Of a stretch of DNA of 41,625 nucleotides, positions 25,654-34,008 are shown one piece after another. How positions within the stretch are numbered: the first letter of the stretch is position 1; each line of letters opens with the position of its first letter. The DNA comes from JBEKYD01 sp049509915 (GTDB lineage: Bacteria; Acidobacteriota; Terriglobia; Bryobacterales; Bryobacteraceae). Position numbers and translations under genes: made by a program. The notes beneath the pieces are model-generated. The model ran no database searches. It was not told where the DNA came from and saw nothing but the letters and a program-made list of their open reading frames with translations. The DNA is taken from positions 1-41,625 of the forward strand of contig JBEKZL010000024.1 of assembly GCA_049509915.1 (NCBI GenBank), in the 5' to 3' direction.

Positions 25654-26484
25654 ATGGATTCGCGCCGGATGTGCCCGCAATGCCGGGCTTTCATAACCAC
25701 CAAAGACAAGGTTTGCCCCTATTGCAACGAGCGGGTGGGGCCGCGGGCCATCGACCGGCGCGAGCCAGGGGGGCTGATCGGCGGGCTCATTCCGCATGCG
25801 CGTTTCAATACAACCACCATCCTGCTGCTGAATTTCGGCCTGTACCTGGCCACCACGATCTACAGCATGAAGGCTGGCAACGAGGGCGCGTTCTCGAATA
25901 TCGACAGCCAGACGCTGGTCGCGTTCGGCGCTAAGTTCGGCCCCTACATCGCCCTGGGGCAATGGTGGCGGCTGGTGACGGCCGGGTTCCTGCACGGCGG
26001 CCTGCTGCATATCCTCATGAATTCCTGGGTATTGTGGGACCTGGGATCGCAGGTCGAGGAGGTTTACGGCGCCAGCCGGATGTGGGTGATTTACCTGGTA
26101 TCGAGCATTTGCGGCTTTTATCTCAGCGACTTATGGAACCCCATGGTGCCGTCGGTGGGAGCGTCGGCCGGTCTGTTCGGGATGATCGGGGCCATGATCG
26201 CCCTGGGCGTGACGCACCAGGGCGGCACGGGCGACGCGGTGAAGAGCATGTACATTCGGTGGGCCATCTACGGGCTGCTGTTCAGCTTCCTGCCCGGCAT
26301 CGACATGGCGGCGCACATCGGCGGTCTGGCGGGCGGTTTCGGCTTAGCCTATCTGGCCGGCTTGCCGCGCTATGAGGGTGCTCCGGTGGAAACGTTCTGG
26401 AAAGGCGGGGCCTGGATTTGTCTGGCAATAACGGCCCTGAGCTTTCTAAAGATGTACTTGTGGTTCACCCGGATGGCGCAATAA
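25654..26484 (+). CDS. rhomboid-family intramembrane serine protease with N-terminal zinc ribbon
   Basis: Encodes 276 residues from ATG 25654; the open frame upstream overlaps gnd antisense and is not protein-like. Residues 6-24 form a CxxC...CxxC zinc ribbon (CPQC, CPYC) on the cytoplasmic side. Six or seven hydrophobic helices follow. The catalytic serine is in GASAGLFGMIGA, and the catalytic histidine is in AAHIGGLAGGFG on a later helix. The GlpG-like loop WWRLVTAGFLHGGLLHILMN contains the conserved H..L.HI..N motif. Rhomboids cleave transmembrane helices of client proteins; the client here is unknown. A small secreted-protein gene follows after six bases and is probably co-transcribed. 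Confidence 0.93.
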   Translation: MDSRRMCPQCRAFITTKDKVCPYCNERVGPRAIDRREPGGLIGGLIPHARFNTTTILLLNFGLYLATTIYSMKAGNEGAFSNIDSQTLVAFGAKFGPYIALGQWWRLVTAGFLHGGLLHILMNSWVLWDLGSQVEEVYGASRMWVIYLVSSICGFYLSDLWNPMVPSVGASAGLFGMIGAMIALGVTHQGGTGDAVKSMYIRWAIYGLLFSFLPGIDMAAHIGGLAGGFGLAYLAGLPRYEGAPVETFWKGGAWICLAITALSFLKMYLWFTRMAQ

Positions 26485-26490
26485 ACTAGG

Positions 26491-26694
26491 ATGATGAAGC
26501 TTCGTACCTTGGCACTGGCGCTGGCGCTCGGTTTCGGTCTGACAGCGGCTTGTGAAGCCGCGACAAAGGCGCACGTGGCGAGAGTGCGGGTGAAGGGCAA
26601 GAATCGCTCCACCAACGCCAAGAACGCCGCCAAACGGAACAAAGCGCGCGCCAAAGCCGCCCGCAAAGCGCATCGGCGACTCAAACACGCCTGA
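26491..26694 (+). CDS. small secreted Lys/Arg-rich protein
   Basis: Encodes 67 residues (66 if the second ATG at 26494 is used). Residues 1-23 form a signal peptide (MKLRTLALALALGFGLTAACEA). The rest is strongly basic with Ala/Lys/Asn repeats (AKNAAKRNKARAKAARKAHRRLKHA). Such small cationic exported proteins occur in acidobacteria but have no assigned function. The gene begins six bases after the rhomboid stop and ends before a stem-loop at 26712, so it is probably the last gene of that unit. Nucleic-acid or surface binding is only a guess from charge. Confidence 0.7.
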   Translation: MMKLRTLALALALGFGLTAACEAATKAHVARVRVKGKNRSTNAKNAAKRNKARAKAARKAHRRLKHA

Positions 26695-26711
26695 CCGAGC
26701 CGCGACCGTAA

Positions 26712-26730
26712 GGGAGCGGTTGCTGCTCCC
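26712..26730 (+). terminator. stem-loop after the rhomboid unit
   Basis: GGGAGC-GGTTGCT-GCTCCC forms a 6-bp stem with a 7-base loop, followed by AATTT. It lies 18 bases after the stop of the small protein and faces the converging LarA-like gene. Confidence 0.55.
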
Positions 26731-26824
26731 AATTTCCAACCTGGCCTGCGGTCGCCGCGGCTGTTCTTAGCGTTGATGGGACAGGCCGGGCGGCCTTGTC
26801 CCACTCGGCAACGGAACACCCTAC

Positions 26825-28240
26825 TTAGCCGTCGAGCTCGATTTCCTGGTGCTGCATGCCGGCGTACGGGTAAACCGCAACTTTCGGATCGCCGGGATGA
26901 AGTTCCTTCAACTTGGCGATCACGTCCGGCCACTTGTCGCAGAAGAACGTACCTGTGCGGTAGTTGTTCTTCAAGTTCCGGGTCAGATATTGCGAGTACA
27001 CGATCATGTTGCTCTGCACCGCCTGCGGCGCGGCGCCACCGCGGCCCATGCCCCGGATGCGCCGGCTGGTCAGGTCGAATTGCGAAGCTCCGGAGAGCCC
27101 GGCGAGCCGGTTGTTGAGATAGTGGACCGGATCGAGGCCCAGCGGGTGCTGCACGATCAGAACGCCCGTGCCGCCGGGGCGCCGCGAGTAGTTGATCCAG
27201 AGTGCGCCGTGGAAGGCCTGGGCGTTCTGCGGATAGGCGTTGGCCACCACGATGTCGGCATCTTTGAAGGTGGGCGTGCAGTAGGTCTTGGCCGCCACGC
27301 GGACGCCGGCATGGTGCGCGTCCACGATGTCGCCGCCCCAAATCTCGGTGGGCCGAAGCCGATCGTTATAGAGGATCTGCACGGTGTAATCGACCTTGGC
27401 CATCCTGGCCGCCTCGATCATATCCAGCCGCATATCGTTGTTGAAGATCTTCACCGGTCCGGTGGTGTGGACCTTGGTCAGAATCTGTGTGTGGTTGTAT
27501 TCCACCGTGCGGAGTGCGGCCAGGCCGGGGAGGATCGCCTTGGCGCCGCCGCCGTAGCCGGCGTCCTGGTGAACCTTGACGCCGCTGATGCAAATCTTCA
27601 GGTCCGCGGCGAGGAAGGTCTGGTTCAGCAGAATCTTGTTGCCGCGGGTGGTGGTGCCCACTTCCTTGACGTTGTCGAATGCGTCGTGATTGAGCCAGGC
27701 GTAGTTTCTGGCGATCTCCGGCCCCAGTTTGCGGCCCACCTCTTCCTGCGTCATGGGGCGGTGTGTGCCGAAGGAACCGATAAACAGAATGTCCTCGTCC
27801 TTGACTCCCGCCTTCGCCAGTTCGGAAACCACCCACGGCGTTACCGCGTAGGCCGGCGTGGTGCGAGTGAGATCGTCGAAGCTGATAGCGACCGTCTTCT
27901 TGCCTTCGGCCAGTTCGCGCAGCGACTTGCTGCCGATGGGCCGGTTGCACCGTTCGGCGATCTGCTGCGGGGTGAGCACCGGCATGTTGTGGCCTGCCAT
28001 GTCCATCACATGCACGTCCCAACTTGCGGGGAAATCGATGCGCTCCTCGATCCACGGCGCCCCGTTCGGACCGGCGAACTCGTGGGTCGGGATCGTGATG
28101 GATTTGGCTTTGCCTTTAAGTTGCGGCACGGCCTTGGCCTGAAAGGGCCCGGCGGCCATCAGAGTGCCGATGAGTGGAACCGAGCCGAGCGCTCCGGCCT
28201 GTTCCATAAATCCCCTGCGAGTGAATCGAGAGTCTGACAT
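26825..28240 (-). CDS. Tat-exported LarA-like (nickel-pincer nucleotide racemase family) protein
   Basis: Encodes 471 residues from ATG 28240, with AGGGAGG six bases upstream; upstream codons to 28300 are open but do not fit. The N-terminus has a twin-arginine motif (FTRRGFMEQAGALG). LarA-family motifs follow: ISFDDLTRTTPAYAV (family D-x-T-R-x-x-P), a glycine-rich GSFGTHRPMT segment and VHQDAGYGGGAKAILPGLA, which lines up with the LarA segment carrying a catalytic His and the cofactor-linked Lys in H...AG..GG.K..LPG. LarA enzymes racemise or epimerise 2-hydroxyacids with a nickel-pincer cofactor that is usually made by LarB, LarC and LarE; none of these is in the window. Most LarA proteins are cytoplasmic, so the Tat signal is notable. 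The substrate is unknown. Confidence 0.85.
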   Translation of the reverse strand: MSDSRFTRRGFMEQAGALGSVPLIGTLMAAGPFQAKAVPQLKGKAKSITIPTHEFAGPNGAPWIEERIDFPASWDVHVMDMAGHNMPVLTPQQIAERCNRPIGSKSLRELAEGKKTVAISFDDLTRTTPAYAVTPWVVSELAKAGVKDEDILFIGSFGTHRPMTQEEVGRKLGPEIARNYAWLNHDAFDNVKEVGTTTRGNKILLNQTFLAADLKICISGVKVHQDAGYGGGAKAILPGLAALRTVEYNHTQILTKVHTTGPVKIFNNDMRLDMIEAARMAKVDYTVQILYNDRLRPTEIWGGDIVDAHHAGVRVAAKTYCTPTFKDADIVVANAYPQNAQAFHGALWINYSRRPGGTGVLIVQHPLGLDPVHYLNNRLAGLSGASQFDLTSRRIRGMGRGGAAPQAVQSNMIVYSQYLTRNLKNNYRTGTFFCDKWPDVIAKLKELHPGDPKVAVYPYAGMQHQEIELDG

Positions 28241-28356
28241 GAGTACCTCCCTGGCGAGCTTTACGTGCCAACATTTACCAGAACCGGCGGAGCAAGTCAA
28301 GCCGTGGCTCTGGCGGGGGGCAGGGCAATTAGAGCACCTGTGGGGTGATAGCCTGA

Positions 28357-29565
28357 ATGTTGACCCCGATTTCCTCTCCCGATCCTTCCATCGCTCGTGC
28401 GCGCCGGGGATTGTTGCCCTTTCTCGGACTGGCCTGCGGGGCCAGTGTCGCCACCATTTATTACAACCAACCGCTGCTGGCCGAAATCAGCCGCGCGTTC
28501 CACGTATCGCACGGCCGGGGCGGAACGGTGGCCGTCGCCACCCAGCTCGGTTACGCGGCCGGAATTCTTCTGTTTGTTCCCCTCGGCGATGTGGTGGAGC
28601 GCCGCCGGCTCATCCTGCAGCTGTTTGCCGCCGTGTCGCTGGCTCTGACGACCGCATACCTTGCGCCGTCGTTCTGGATTCTGGTGGCTGCCAGCGTGGC
28701 CATCGGCATGGCCGCCTCGGTCACTCACATCATGGTTCCACTGGCGCAGGAACTGGTCGGCCCCGGCCAGAGCGGACGCGCCCTCGGTACGGTGATGACC
28801 GGACTGCTGCTCGGGGTTCTGCTGGGACGCACAGCGTCCGGCGCTGTGGGCGACGTGCTGGGATGGCGTTTCGTGTTCCTGCTGGCTGCCGCTTCCACCG
28901 CTGCTTTCGTGCCACTGCTGTGGTGGCGTCTGCCCGTGCTTCCCCCCGCCCACCGGTTATCTTATGGCGCGGCCCTCCGTTCTCTGTGGGACTTGGCGCG
29001 CGGCGAACCTCTGTTGCGGGAAGCGTCGACCATCGGCTTTCTGGCCTTCGCCTCGTTCATCGCCTTCTGGACAAACGTGGCATTCTTTCTCGGCTCGCCG
29101 CACTACCGGCTGGGAGCGGCTGCCGCGGGGAGCTTCGGCCTGCTCGGCGCTGGCGGAGCCCTCATTGCTTCCCCCGCCGGCAGGTTGGCCGACCGTTACG
29201 GCCCACGCCGTATCCTGGCTCTCGCCCTCGCGTTGATGAGCCTCGCTTACCTCGTCCTCTGGATATTCGGCTATCACATCGCCGGGCTGATTGCCGGCGT
29301 GATTGCGCTCGATATCGCCCAACAGTCCATGCAGATCTCCAACCAGTCGCGCATTTTCACCCTGTCCCGCGCCGCCAGAAGCCGCCTGAATACGATCTAT
29401 ATGATTGTCTTCTTCCTCGGCGGCGCGCTCGGGTCGGCCCTCTCGGCCGTGGCGTGGAGCCACTGGCAATGGGCGGGCGTCTGCGTTTGGGGCCTGGTCT
29501 TGTCGGCCCTGGCATCGTTGCGCCACACGTTCGGTGCCCGCATCCCAGCTCACCCGCGGCTGTGA
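28357..29565 (+). CDS. MFS transporter, YnfM/arabinose-efflux-like
   Basis: Encodes 402 residues with 12 predicted membrane helices and no signal peptide. The first helix contains the family-typical GLACGASVATIYYNQPLLAEIS. The MFS loop-2-3 motif appears as PLGDVVERRRLI after helix 2, and a second copy in the C-terminal half as PAGRLADRYGPRRIL. MAASVTHIMVPLAQELV and NQSRIFTLSRAARSRLNTIYMI are characteristic of the YnfM-type subgroup. It is a proton-coupled exporter in the inner membrane; the substrate cannot be predicted. It is transcribed divergently from the LarA-like gene across 116 bases and has no same-strand neighbour nearby. Confidence 0.9.
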   Translation: MLTPISSPDPSIARARRGLLPFLGLACGASVATIYYNQPLLAEISRAFHVSHGRGGTVAVATQLGYAAGILLFVPLGDVVERRRLILQLFAAVSLALTTAYLAPSFWILVAASVAIGMAASVTHIMVPLAQELVGPGQSGRALGTVMTGLLLGVLLGRTASGAVGDVLGWRFVFLLAAASTAAFVPLLWWRLPVLPPAHRLSYGAALRSLWDLARGEPLLREASTIGFLAFASFIAFWTNVAFFLGSPHYRLGAAAAGSFGLLGAGGALIASPAGRLADRYGPRRILALALALMSLAYLVLWIFGYHIAGLIAGVIALDIAQQSMQISNQSRIFTLSRAARSRLNTIYMIVFFLGGALGSALSAVAWSHWQWAGVCVWGLVLSALASLRHTFGARIPAHPRL

Positions 29566-29729
29566 CCCACCGATACGGCCAAGCGCCGAAGTCCCGACCG
29601 GGAAGGAGTTTTGAAAAACCAAATCGCAGGCCGAAAGCCTAGTCCACTAGCTCCAACTAAGTGCCTTGGAATGTTTGTGGAGTTGGCGTTTCCGCCTGCG
29701 CCTTTCCGCTTGCGACTGCTAACGCCGAC

Positions 29730-29891
29730 TTAGTGTTTGCTACCCTTCTTCGGCCGTTGGGAAGCTTCGGCTCCTGCCTTGGGGTGGTGCTTATTATGGC
29801 GCGCTAAAGCCTTCGCAATCTCCTCGGCCGACAACTTACTGTGATTCTGCGAATGCAGCACATCGCTGACTGGTTCTGAATTCGTTGCCAT
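29730..29891 (-). CDS. small hydrophilic protein, 53 residues, unrecognised
   Basis: ATG 29891 to TAA 29730-29732. The product starts MATNSEPVSDVLHSQNHSKL, continues with a likely helix (AEEIAKALARHNKHH) and ends in a Lys-rich tail (RPKKGSKH). Amino-acid composition is protein-like, with seven His, many Lys/Glu and no Arg-rich GC artefact. The local base composition is also less GC-rich than the flanks. A GGGGG stretch lies about 13 bases before the ATG, so the ribosome site is weak. No family is recognised. The gene stands alone between the MFS gene and the ADOP permease. Confidence 0.5.
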   Translation of the reverse strand: MATNSEPVSDVLHSQNHSKLSAEEIAKALARHNKHHPKAGAEASQRPKKGSKH

Positions 29892-30189
29892 CGCGTTTGT
29901 GAACCCCCTGTTTCAAAGCCGCGTTGCCGGCTGGAAGATGCCGCTTCCGTTCTTGCGGGTAACCAGGCGGCACGGGAGCCGCGTTCAGTGAGTGCCGGCC
30001 TTTCGGCCTTCGGGTGGGAGCCTGTCGCAGCTGGGAACCAACACTCGCTGAACAGCAACGCCTGCTTCGAGTTTATCCCTCTTCACTCGAAAGCGAGCGC
30101 CAAATAAAATGATAGCGACGCCGCTCTCAGCGCCTGAATAGCGCGCGTGTACGAGTCTGTACAATGGTATACCCAAAGGAGGCGGATTG
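29892..30189. promoter_or_regulatory. divergent intergenic region with TGTAC repeats before the permease
   Basis: The region upstream of the permease contains two TGTAC pentamers exactly 10 bases apart (30148-30152 and 30158-30162), and GTATAC at 30167-30172. TACAAT (30160-30165) could be a -10 box overlapping the second repeat, though no good -35 is seen. A GGCC-TTTC-GGCC hairpin occurs near 30030. AAAGGAGG (30175-30182) is the permease ribosome site. The repeat spacing of one helical turn suggests an operator. Confidence 0.4.
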
Positions 30190-32619
30190 ATGCTCGGCTG
30201 GGTCTCCCATTTTCTTCGCGACCTGCGCTTCGGCTTGCGCGATCTGGGTGCGAACCGCGCGTTTGCCGCCGTGGCTGCCGGCTCGCTCGCTCTCGGCATC
30301 GGCGGAAGCACCGCCATGTACAGCGTGATTCACGCCGTCGTCATCGATCCGTTTCCCTATCGCGAGCCCGACCGCCTGATGAGTGTCAACGTGCGCGGTA
30401 GCCGCGGCGGAAATGGCAGTTACTACACCATCGACGATTTTCTCGAAATCTCCGAACGGAACCGGGTATTTTCCGGCGTCGTCGCTTCCACCTGGAGCGA
30501 CGTCACCTGGACCGGCGCGGGCGAGCCCCAGCGCCTCCGCGGCAATCACTGCACCATGAATACATTCGTGGTGATGGGTGTCGCGCCGCTTATCGGACGC
30601 GCTCCGGCCCGGCCGGATGCCGCAGCCGGCGCCGAGCCCGTCACCGTTCTCGGCTACAAATTCTGGCAGCGTGCCTTTGGCGGAGACCCCGGAGTCGTCG
30701 GCCGCAAGCTGCGCCTCAACGGCAAAATGCGCACCGTGATCGGCGTCATGCCGCAGCGGTTCATGTGGCGCGGCGCGGACGTTTACCTTCCGGATGTGTT
30801 TCACCACGGCGAGACGGTGGAGGGCGTTCGCGAAGTCCACCTGCTCGGCCGGCTCAACCCCGGCATCTCCCGCGAGCAGGCCACGGCGCAACTCAAACCC
30901 TTGTGGGATGAGCTCCAGCGTCTCCATCCGGACGACTTTCCCAAGTCCTGGCGCCTGGAGCTGCGAAATTTCGCCGAAACCTTTCCCAGCGATATTCGCG
31001 ACTCGCTCTGGATTCTGTTCGGTGCGGTCGGGCTACTGCTGATGATTGCCTGTGTCAACGTGTCGAACCTGCTACTGTCTCGCGCGCTGGCACGCCGCCG
31101 CGAATTAGCCATCCGAGTTTCGCTGGGAGCGCAGCGCTGGCGAGTGATCAGACAATTGCTCGCCGAAAGCCTGGTGCTGGCACTTGCCGGCGCCGCCATC
31201 GGCATTGTCCTGGCCTACGCCGGAATTCGCGGCATCGTCGCCGTGGTCCCGCCCAACACCATCCCCGACGAGGCCAAAATCGAAATCAACGGCATGGTAT
31301 TGCTTTTCACGTTGGGCGTATCGGTGGCTTCGGCGTTGCTGTTCGGCATCGCCCCCGCTCTGAACGCTTCCAGCGTCGACATTCTGGCGGTGCTGAAAGA
31401 GGCCGGCCGGGGCACCGCGGGAGGCCGTGGACAGCGCCTCCTGCGCGGCGCGCTGGTGGCCGGCGAAGTAGCGCTTTCACTGATGCTACTGGTAGGCGCC
31501 AGCCTCATGATCCGAACCCTGAAGTCGATCGAAGACGTGCGCCTCGGCTTCCGCCCCGACCGCATCTGGACCTTGCGCGTTCCCCTCTCCGACGAGCGCT
31601 ACCCGGAGCTGCCTCAACGCAACGCTTTCTTTGAAGAAGTGCTCCGGCGAATTCGCGCCGTGCCCGGCGTCGAGGCCGTCGGTATCAATAGCGGCTTGCC
31701 TCCCGTCTACTCCTGGGGCATGCCGGTTGTGGCGGTCGGTAGCACCCGTCAGGACCAACACGTCGTGCTGTTCCACCAGGTCACGCAAGATTACTGGAAG
31801 GTGATGGGCATCGGGCTTGTCGAAGGCCGACTGCTCACCGCCCAGGAAGTGAACCGGGCCGCGCGCATCGTGGTAGTCAACCGCAGTTTCGCGCGGCGCT
31901 ATTATGGCGACGGCCAAGCCATTGGCCGCATGGTTCGTGTGCCGCGCCTGAAGATGCCGCCATTCCACCTCACCGACGAACCGTTTCAGATCGCCGGCGT
32001 GGTCGAAGACACCGTCAACGATCTCGGCGCGGTGCAAGTCTGGCCCGAGATGTTCGTGCCTTATACTTTGACGGGAATGGCGGACCGCCTCTTCGTGCTT
32101 ACAGCCGCACGCCCGCAAGCCATCGCGCCCGCCATCAAGGCTCAAGCATTCGCGGCCGATCCCGGCCAGCCCGTGATGGAGGAGAAGCCGCTCGAAGCTC
32201 TGTTGGTTGAGAACGCCTACGCAGCGCCGCGTTTCAACCTGCTGCTGTTCGCCATCTTCGCCGCACTCGGCCTGGCACTGGCGCTGTCCGGCATTTACGG
32301 TGTGGTGTCGCACGTGGTGGCGCAACAGACGCGCGAAATCGGCATTCGCTTAGCTCTGGGCGCCAGCCCCCCGCGGGTGATCGCAGCCATGATGGCCGTG
32401 AGCGCCCGCCTGCTCGGCATTGGCGTAGCCCTGGGGCTTGCCGGCAGCCTGGCCTCCGTCCGCGTGCTGAAGAGCCTGGTGCATAACGTCTCCCCGCTGG
32501 ATCCGTATTCGTTTCTTGCTATGACCGCGCTGCTCGTCATCGCCGGGTTGTTCGCCGCCTTCTGGCCCGCCCTGCGCACCACCCGCGTAGACCCGGTGAA
32601 AGCCCTGCGGCAGGAATGA
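30190..32619 (+). CDS. ADOP-type ABC transporter permease (duplicated MacB/FtsX)
   Basis: Encodes 809 residues from ATG 30190, with AGGAGG seven bases upstream. The N-terminus has the acidobacterial duplicated orphan permease signature: FLRDLRFGLRDLGANRAFAA, then SLALGIGGSTAMYSVIHAVV. The first MacB-like periplasmic domain spans about residues 50-270. An FtsX domain follows (SLWILFGAVGLLLMIACVNVSNLLLSR), with RRELAIRVSLGAQRWRVIRQLL as the coupling motif. A second periplasmic domain (about 420-680) and a second FtsX domain (NLLLFAIFAALGLALALSGIYG, REIGIRLALGASPPRVI) complete the duplication. It resembles MacB minus the ATPase, and no ATP-binding gene is next to it. Cargo is unknown. A GTAC-type repeat in the promoter suggests dedicated control. 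Confidence 0.93.
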   Translation: MLGWVSHFLRDLRFGLRDLGANRAFAAVAAGSLALGIGGSTAMYSVIHAVVIDPFPYREPDRLMSVNVRGSRGGNGSYYTIDDFLEISERNRVFSGVVASTWSDVTWTGAGEPQRLRGNHCTMNTFVVMGVAPLIGRAPARPDAAAGAEPVTVLGYKFWQRAFGGDPGVVGRKLRLNGKMRTVIGVMPQRFMWRGADVYLPDVFHHGETVEGVREVHLLGRLNPGISREQATAQLKPLWDELQRLHPDDFPKSWRLELRNFAETFPSDIRDSLWILFGAVGLLLMIACVNVSNLLLSRALARRRELAIRVSLGAQRWRVIRQLLAESLVLALAGAAIGIVLAYAGIRGIVAVVPPNTIPDEAKIEINGMVLLFTLGVSVASALLFGIAPALNASSVDILAVLKEAGRGTAGGRGQRLLRGALVAGEVALSLMLLVGASLMIRTLKSIEDVRLGFRPDRIWTLRVPLSDERYPELPQRNAFFEEVLRRIRAVPGVEAVGINSGLPPVYSWGMPVVAVGSTRQDQHVVLFHQVTQDYWKVMGIGLVEGRLLTAQEVNRAARIVVVNRSFARRYYGDGQAIGRMVRVPRLKMPPFHLTDEPFQIAGVVEDTVNDLGAVQVWPEMFVPYTLTGMADRLFVLTAARPQAIAPAIKAQAFAADPGQPVMEEKPLEALLVENAYAAPRFNLLLFAIFAALGLALALSGIYGVVSHVVAQQTREIGIRLALGASPPRVIAAMMAVSARLLGIGVALGLAGSLASVRVLKSLVHNVSPLDPYSFLAMTALLVIAGLFAAFWPALRTTRVDPVKALRQE

Positions 32620-32704
32620 GACAGGTATCCATGGCGCCACCACGCCGCACTTCAACTTGAATGGCTCCCGCGCCTGTGTCATGGTTAGGCGGAGGAGACC
32701 CGCG

Positions 32705-33526
32705 ATGCCATCCGTCCGTTATCCGAGCGTGCTCCGCGCCGTCTACCACGAGGTTTCACGCCTCATTGCGCTCCGCGGGCAGGTGCCGACCGATCTGGTG
32801 CAGGGCGATCCGGATCTTTACCGGTCGTTTCCGATCAAGTATTTCACGCCTAACAAGAACGGGATCTTCCCGCGAACGCAGGCGAACCAGGCCGCGCTCG
32901 TGATCCGCGACGAGGCTTCCGATACCAATCGCTTCAGCGGCCAGTCGCTTTCCGCCGACGTGCCCGCCTCGGGCGGTCTGTATTGCACCTTTGGGCAGCC
33001 GGCTCTGATCGCCGAGGTGCTGCACTATTCCCGCGTCAACCGGGACGGAACCATTAACCGGACGATTCGCCGCGAAACCCGGACAGGCTTCCCGGTTCCC
33101 GGCGCGGCGCTGGCCGAGAAGTGCATTGTGCGGCTGCGCCTGATGCACTCCGTTATGGCGCTGGACCTGTCCGAACACAATCCCGGCTCGCTGGCTTTCG
33201 TGAGGCAGATCGAGCGGAGCCGCGCCGTTCAGGGCGCAATCGACCTGGCGCATGCTCCGCCGGTGCCCTTGTGGGATTGGATTTTCGACGGGTGGGACTA
33301 CTCCGTTGCGCGCGGCATCGGCCTCGCGGTCGCGAGCTGCGATTACCTCAGGGCGCTGCGGGTCGGCTCGGCGCGGCACGGCTCGCGGTCCCCCGAAGAA
33401 AGCGGCGACAATCTCATCTTATTCGGCCGCGATGGCACGCAGGTGTCGTGCCTGTCGATTGTGGAATCGTACCTGATTCCCGCGCGCGGCAAGCCGGTGC
33501 TTTACCCGGTGGAGTTTGTGCCGTAA
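32705..33526 (+). CDS. RES-domain protein (NAD+ phosphorylase/toxin fold)
   Basis: Encodes 273 residues from ATG 32705, preceded by GGAGGAG about eight bases upstream. The RES signature is recognisable: an Arg in SDTNRFSGQ, then GGLYCTFGQPALIAEVLHYS (the Glu strand) and, near the C-terminus, LRVGSARHG and GDNLILFG (the Ser strand). RES toxins degrade NAD+ and are normally encoded next to an Xre/DUF2384 antitoxin, which I do not see here. At 273 residues it is longer than typical RES toxins (about 150-230). It may be a non-toxin member or have lost its partner. An Uma2 remnant and a hicBA locus lie just downstream. Confidence 0.6.
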   Translation: MPSVRYPSVLRAVYHEVSRLIALRGQVPTDLVQGDPDLYRSFPIKYFTPNKNGIFPRTQANQAALVIRDEASDTNRFSGQSLSADVPASGGLYCTFGQPALIAEVLHYSRVNRDGTINRTIRRETRTGFPVPGAALAEKCIVRLRLMHSVMALDLSEHNPGSLAFVRQIERSRAVQGAIDLAHAPPVPLWDWIFDGWDYSVARGIGLAVASCDYLRALRVGSARHGSRSPEESGDNLILFGRDGTQVSCLSIVESYLIPARGKPVLYPVEFVP

Positions 33527-33535
33527 TCGGGTACG

Positions 33536-33742
33536 TCAGGCCTTGAAAATCTCACTGCGGTGAAACTCTATAGTTCGATCGCCCGTGAAGATCACATCGC
33601 CGCGCACTTCACTGAGCGCGCCATCGGCATAGATGTACATCTCGCGCCGGCGGGGATCGACGAGCCAAATGTTCCGAACACCCTTCAGTTCGTACTCTTC
33701 GAGCTTTTCGAGCATCTCCGTCCAGATACTCGTCGACAGAGA
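33536..33742 (-). pseudogene. Uma2/DUF820 endonuclease C-terminal fragment
   Basis: On the minus strand the frame ends at TGA 33536-33538 and reads TEMLEKLEEYELKGVRNIWLVDPRRREMYIYADG and then RTIEFHRSEIFKA. This matches the conserved Uma2 segment around 'KxxYxxxGVxxxWLVDPxxxxxYV'. The frame is closed by a stop at 33743-33745, so the N-terminal two-thirds, including the early catalytic part, is missing. Uma2 proteins are PD-(D/E)XK-fold nucleases common in mobile and cyanobacterial/acidobacterial DNA. It is a remnant. Confidence 0.7.
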
Positions 33743-33795
33743 TCAGCGCCCCGGCACTCATATGCATACGATAGCACTGGACGAGGTGCTAAGCT

Positions 33796-34008
33796 GTGAT
33801 TGTGAAGCTCACCATTGAGCTCGACCGCGAGGTTGACGGACGGTGGATCGCCGAAGTCCCGGAATTGAACGTGCTTCTGTACGGCGACTCCAGGCCAGAG
33901 GCGATTCAGCGCGCTCAGTCAGCAGTACGCGAGATTGTTCTCGACCGAATCGCTCATGGCGAGTTGCCACCGGATTCCGCGAATGCGGTTTTCGATATCG
34001 CCGCATGA
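33796..34008 (+). CDS. hicB: HicB-like antitoxin (short form)
   Basis: Encodes 70 residues from GTG 33796. The start VKLTIELDREVDGRWIAEVPELN followed by GDSRPEAIQRAQSAVREI is the partial RNase-H-like HicB fold with the 'DGRWIAEVPEL..G....EA...A' pattern. No C-terminal DNA-binding domain is present, as in short HicB proteins. The stop TGA 34006-34008 overlaps the ATG at 34005 of a HicA-like gene by four bases (ATGA), the normal hicB-hicA layout. Because that toxin gene is frame-broken, this antitoxin may be an orphan in practice. Confidence 0.8.
   Translation: MIVKLTIELDREVDGRWIAEVPELNVLLYGDSRPEAIQRAQSAVREIVLDRIAHGELPPDSANAVFDIAA

Noticed and set aside
26849..28237. Plus-strand open frame opposite the LarA-like gene
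   Set aside because: It is antisense to a gene with clear family motifs and shows none itself.
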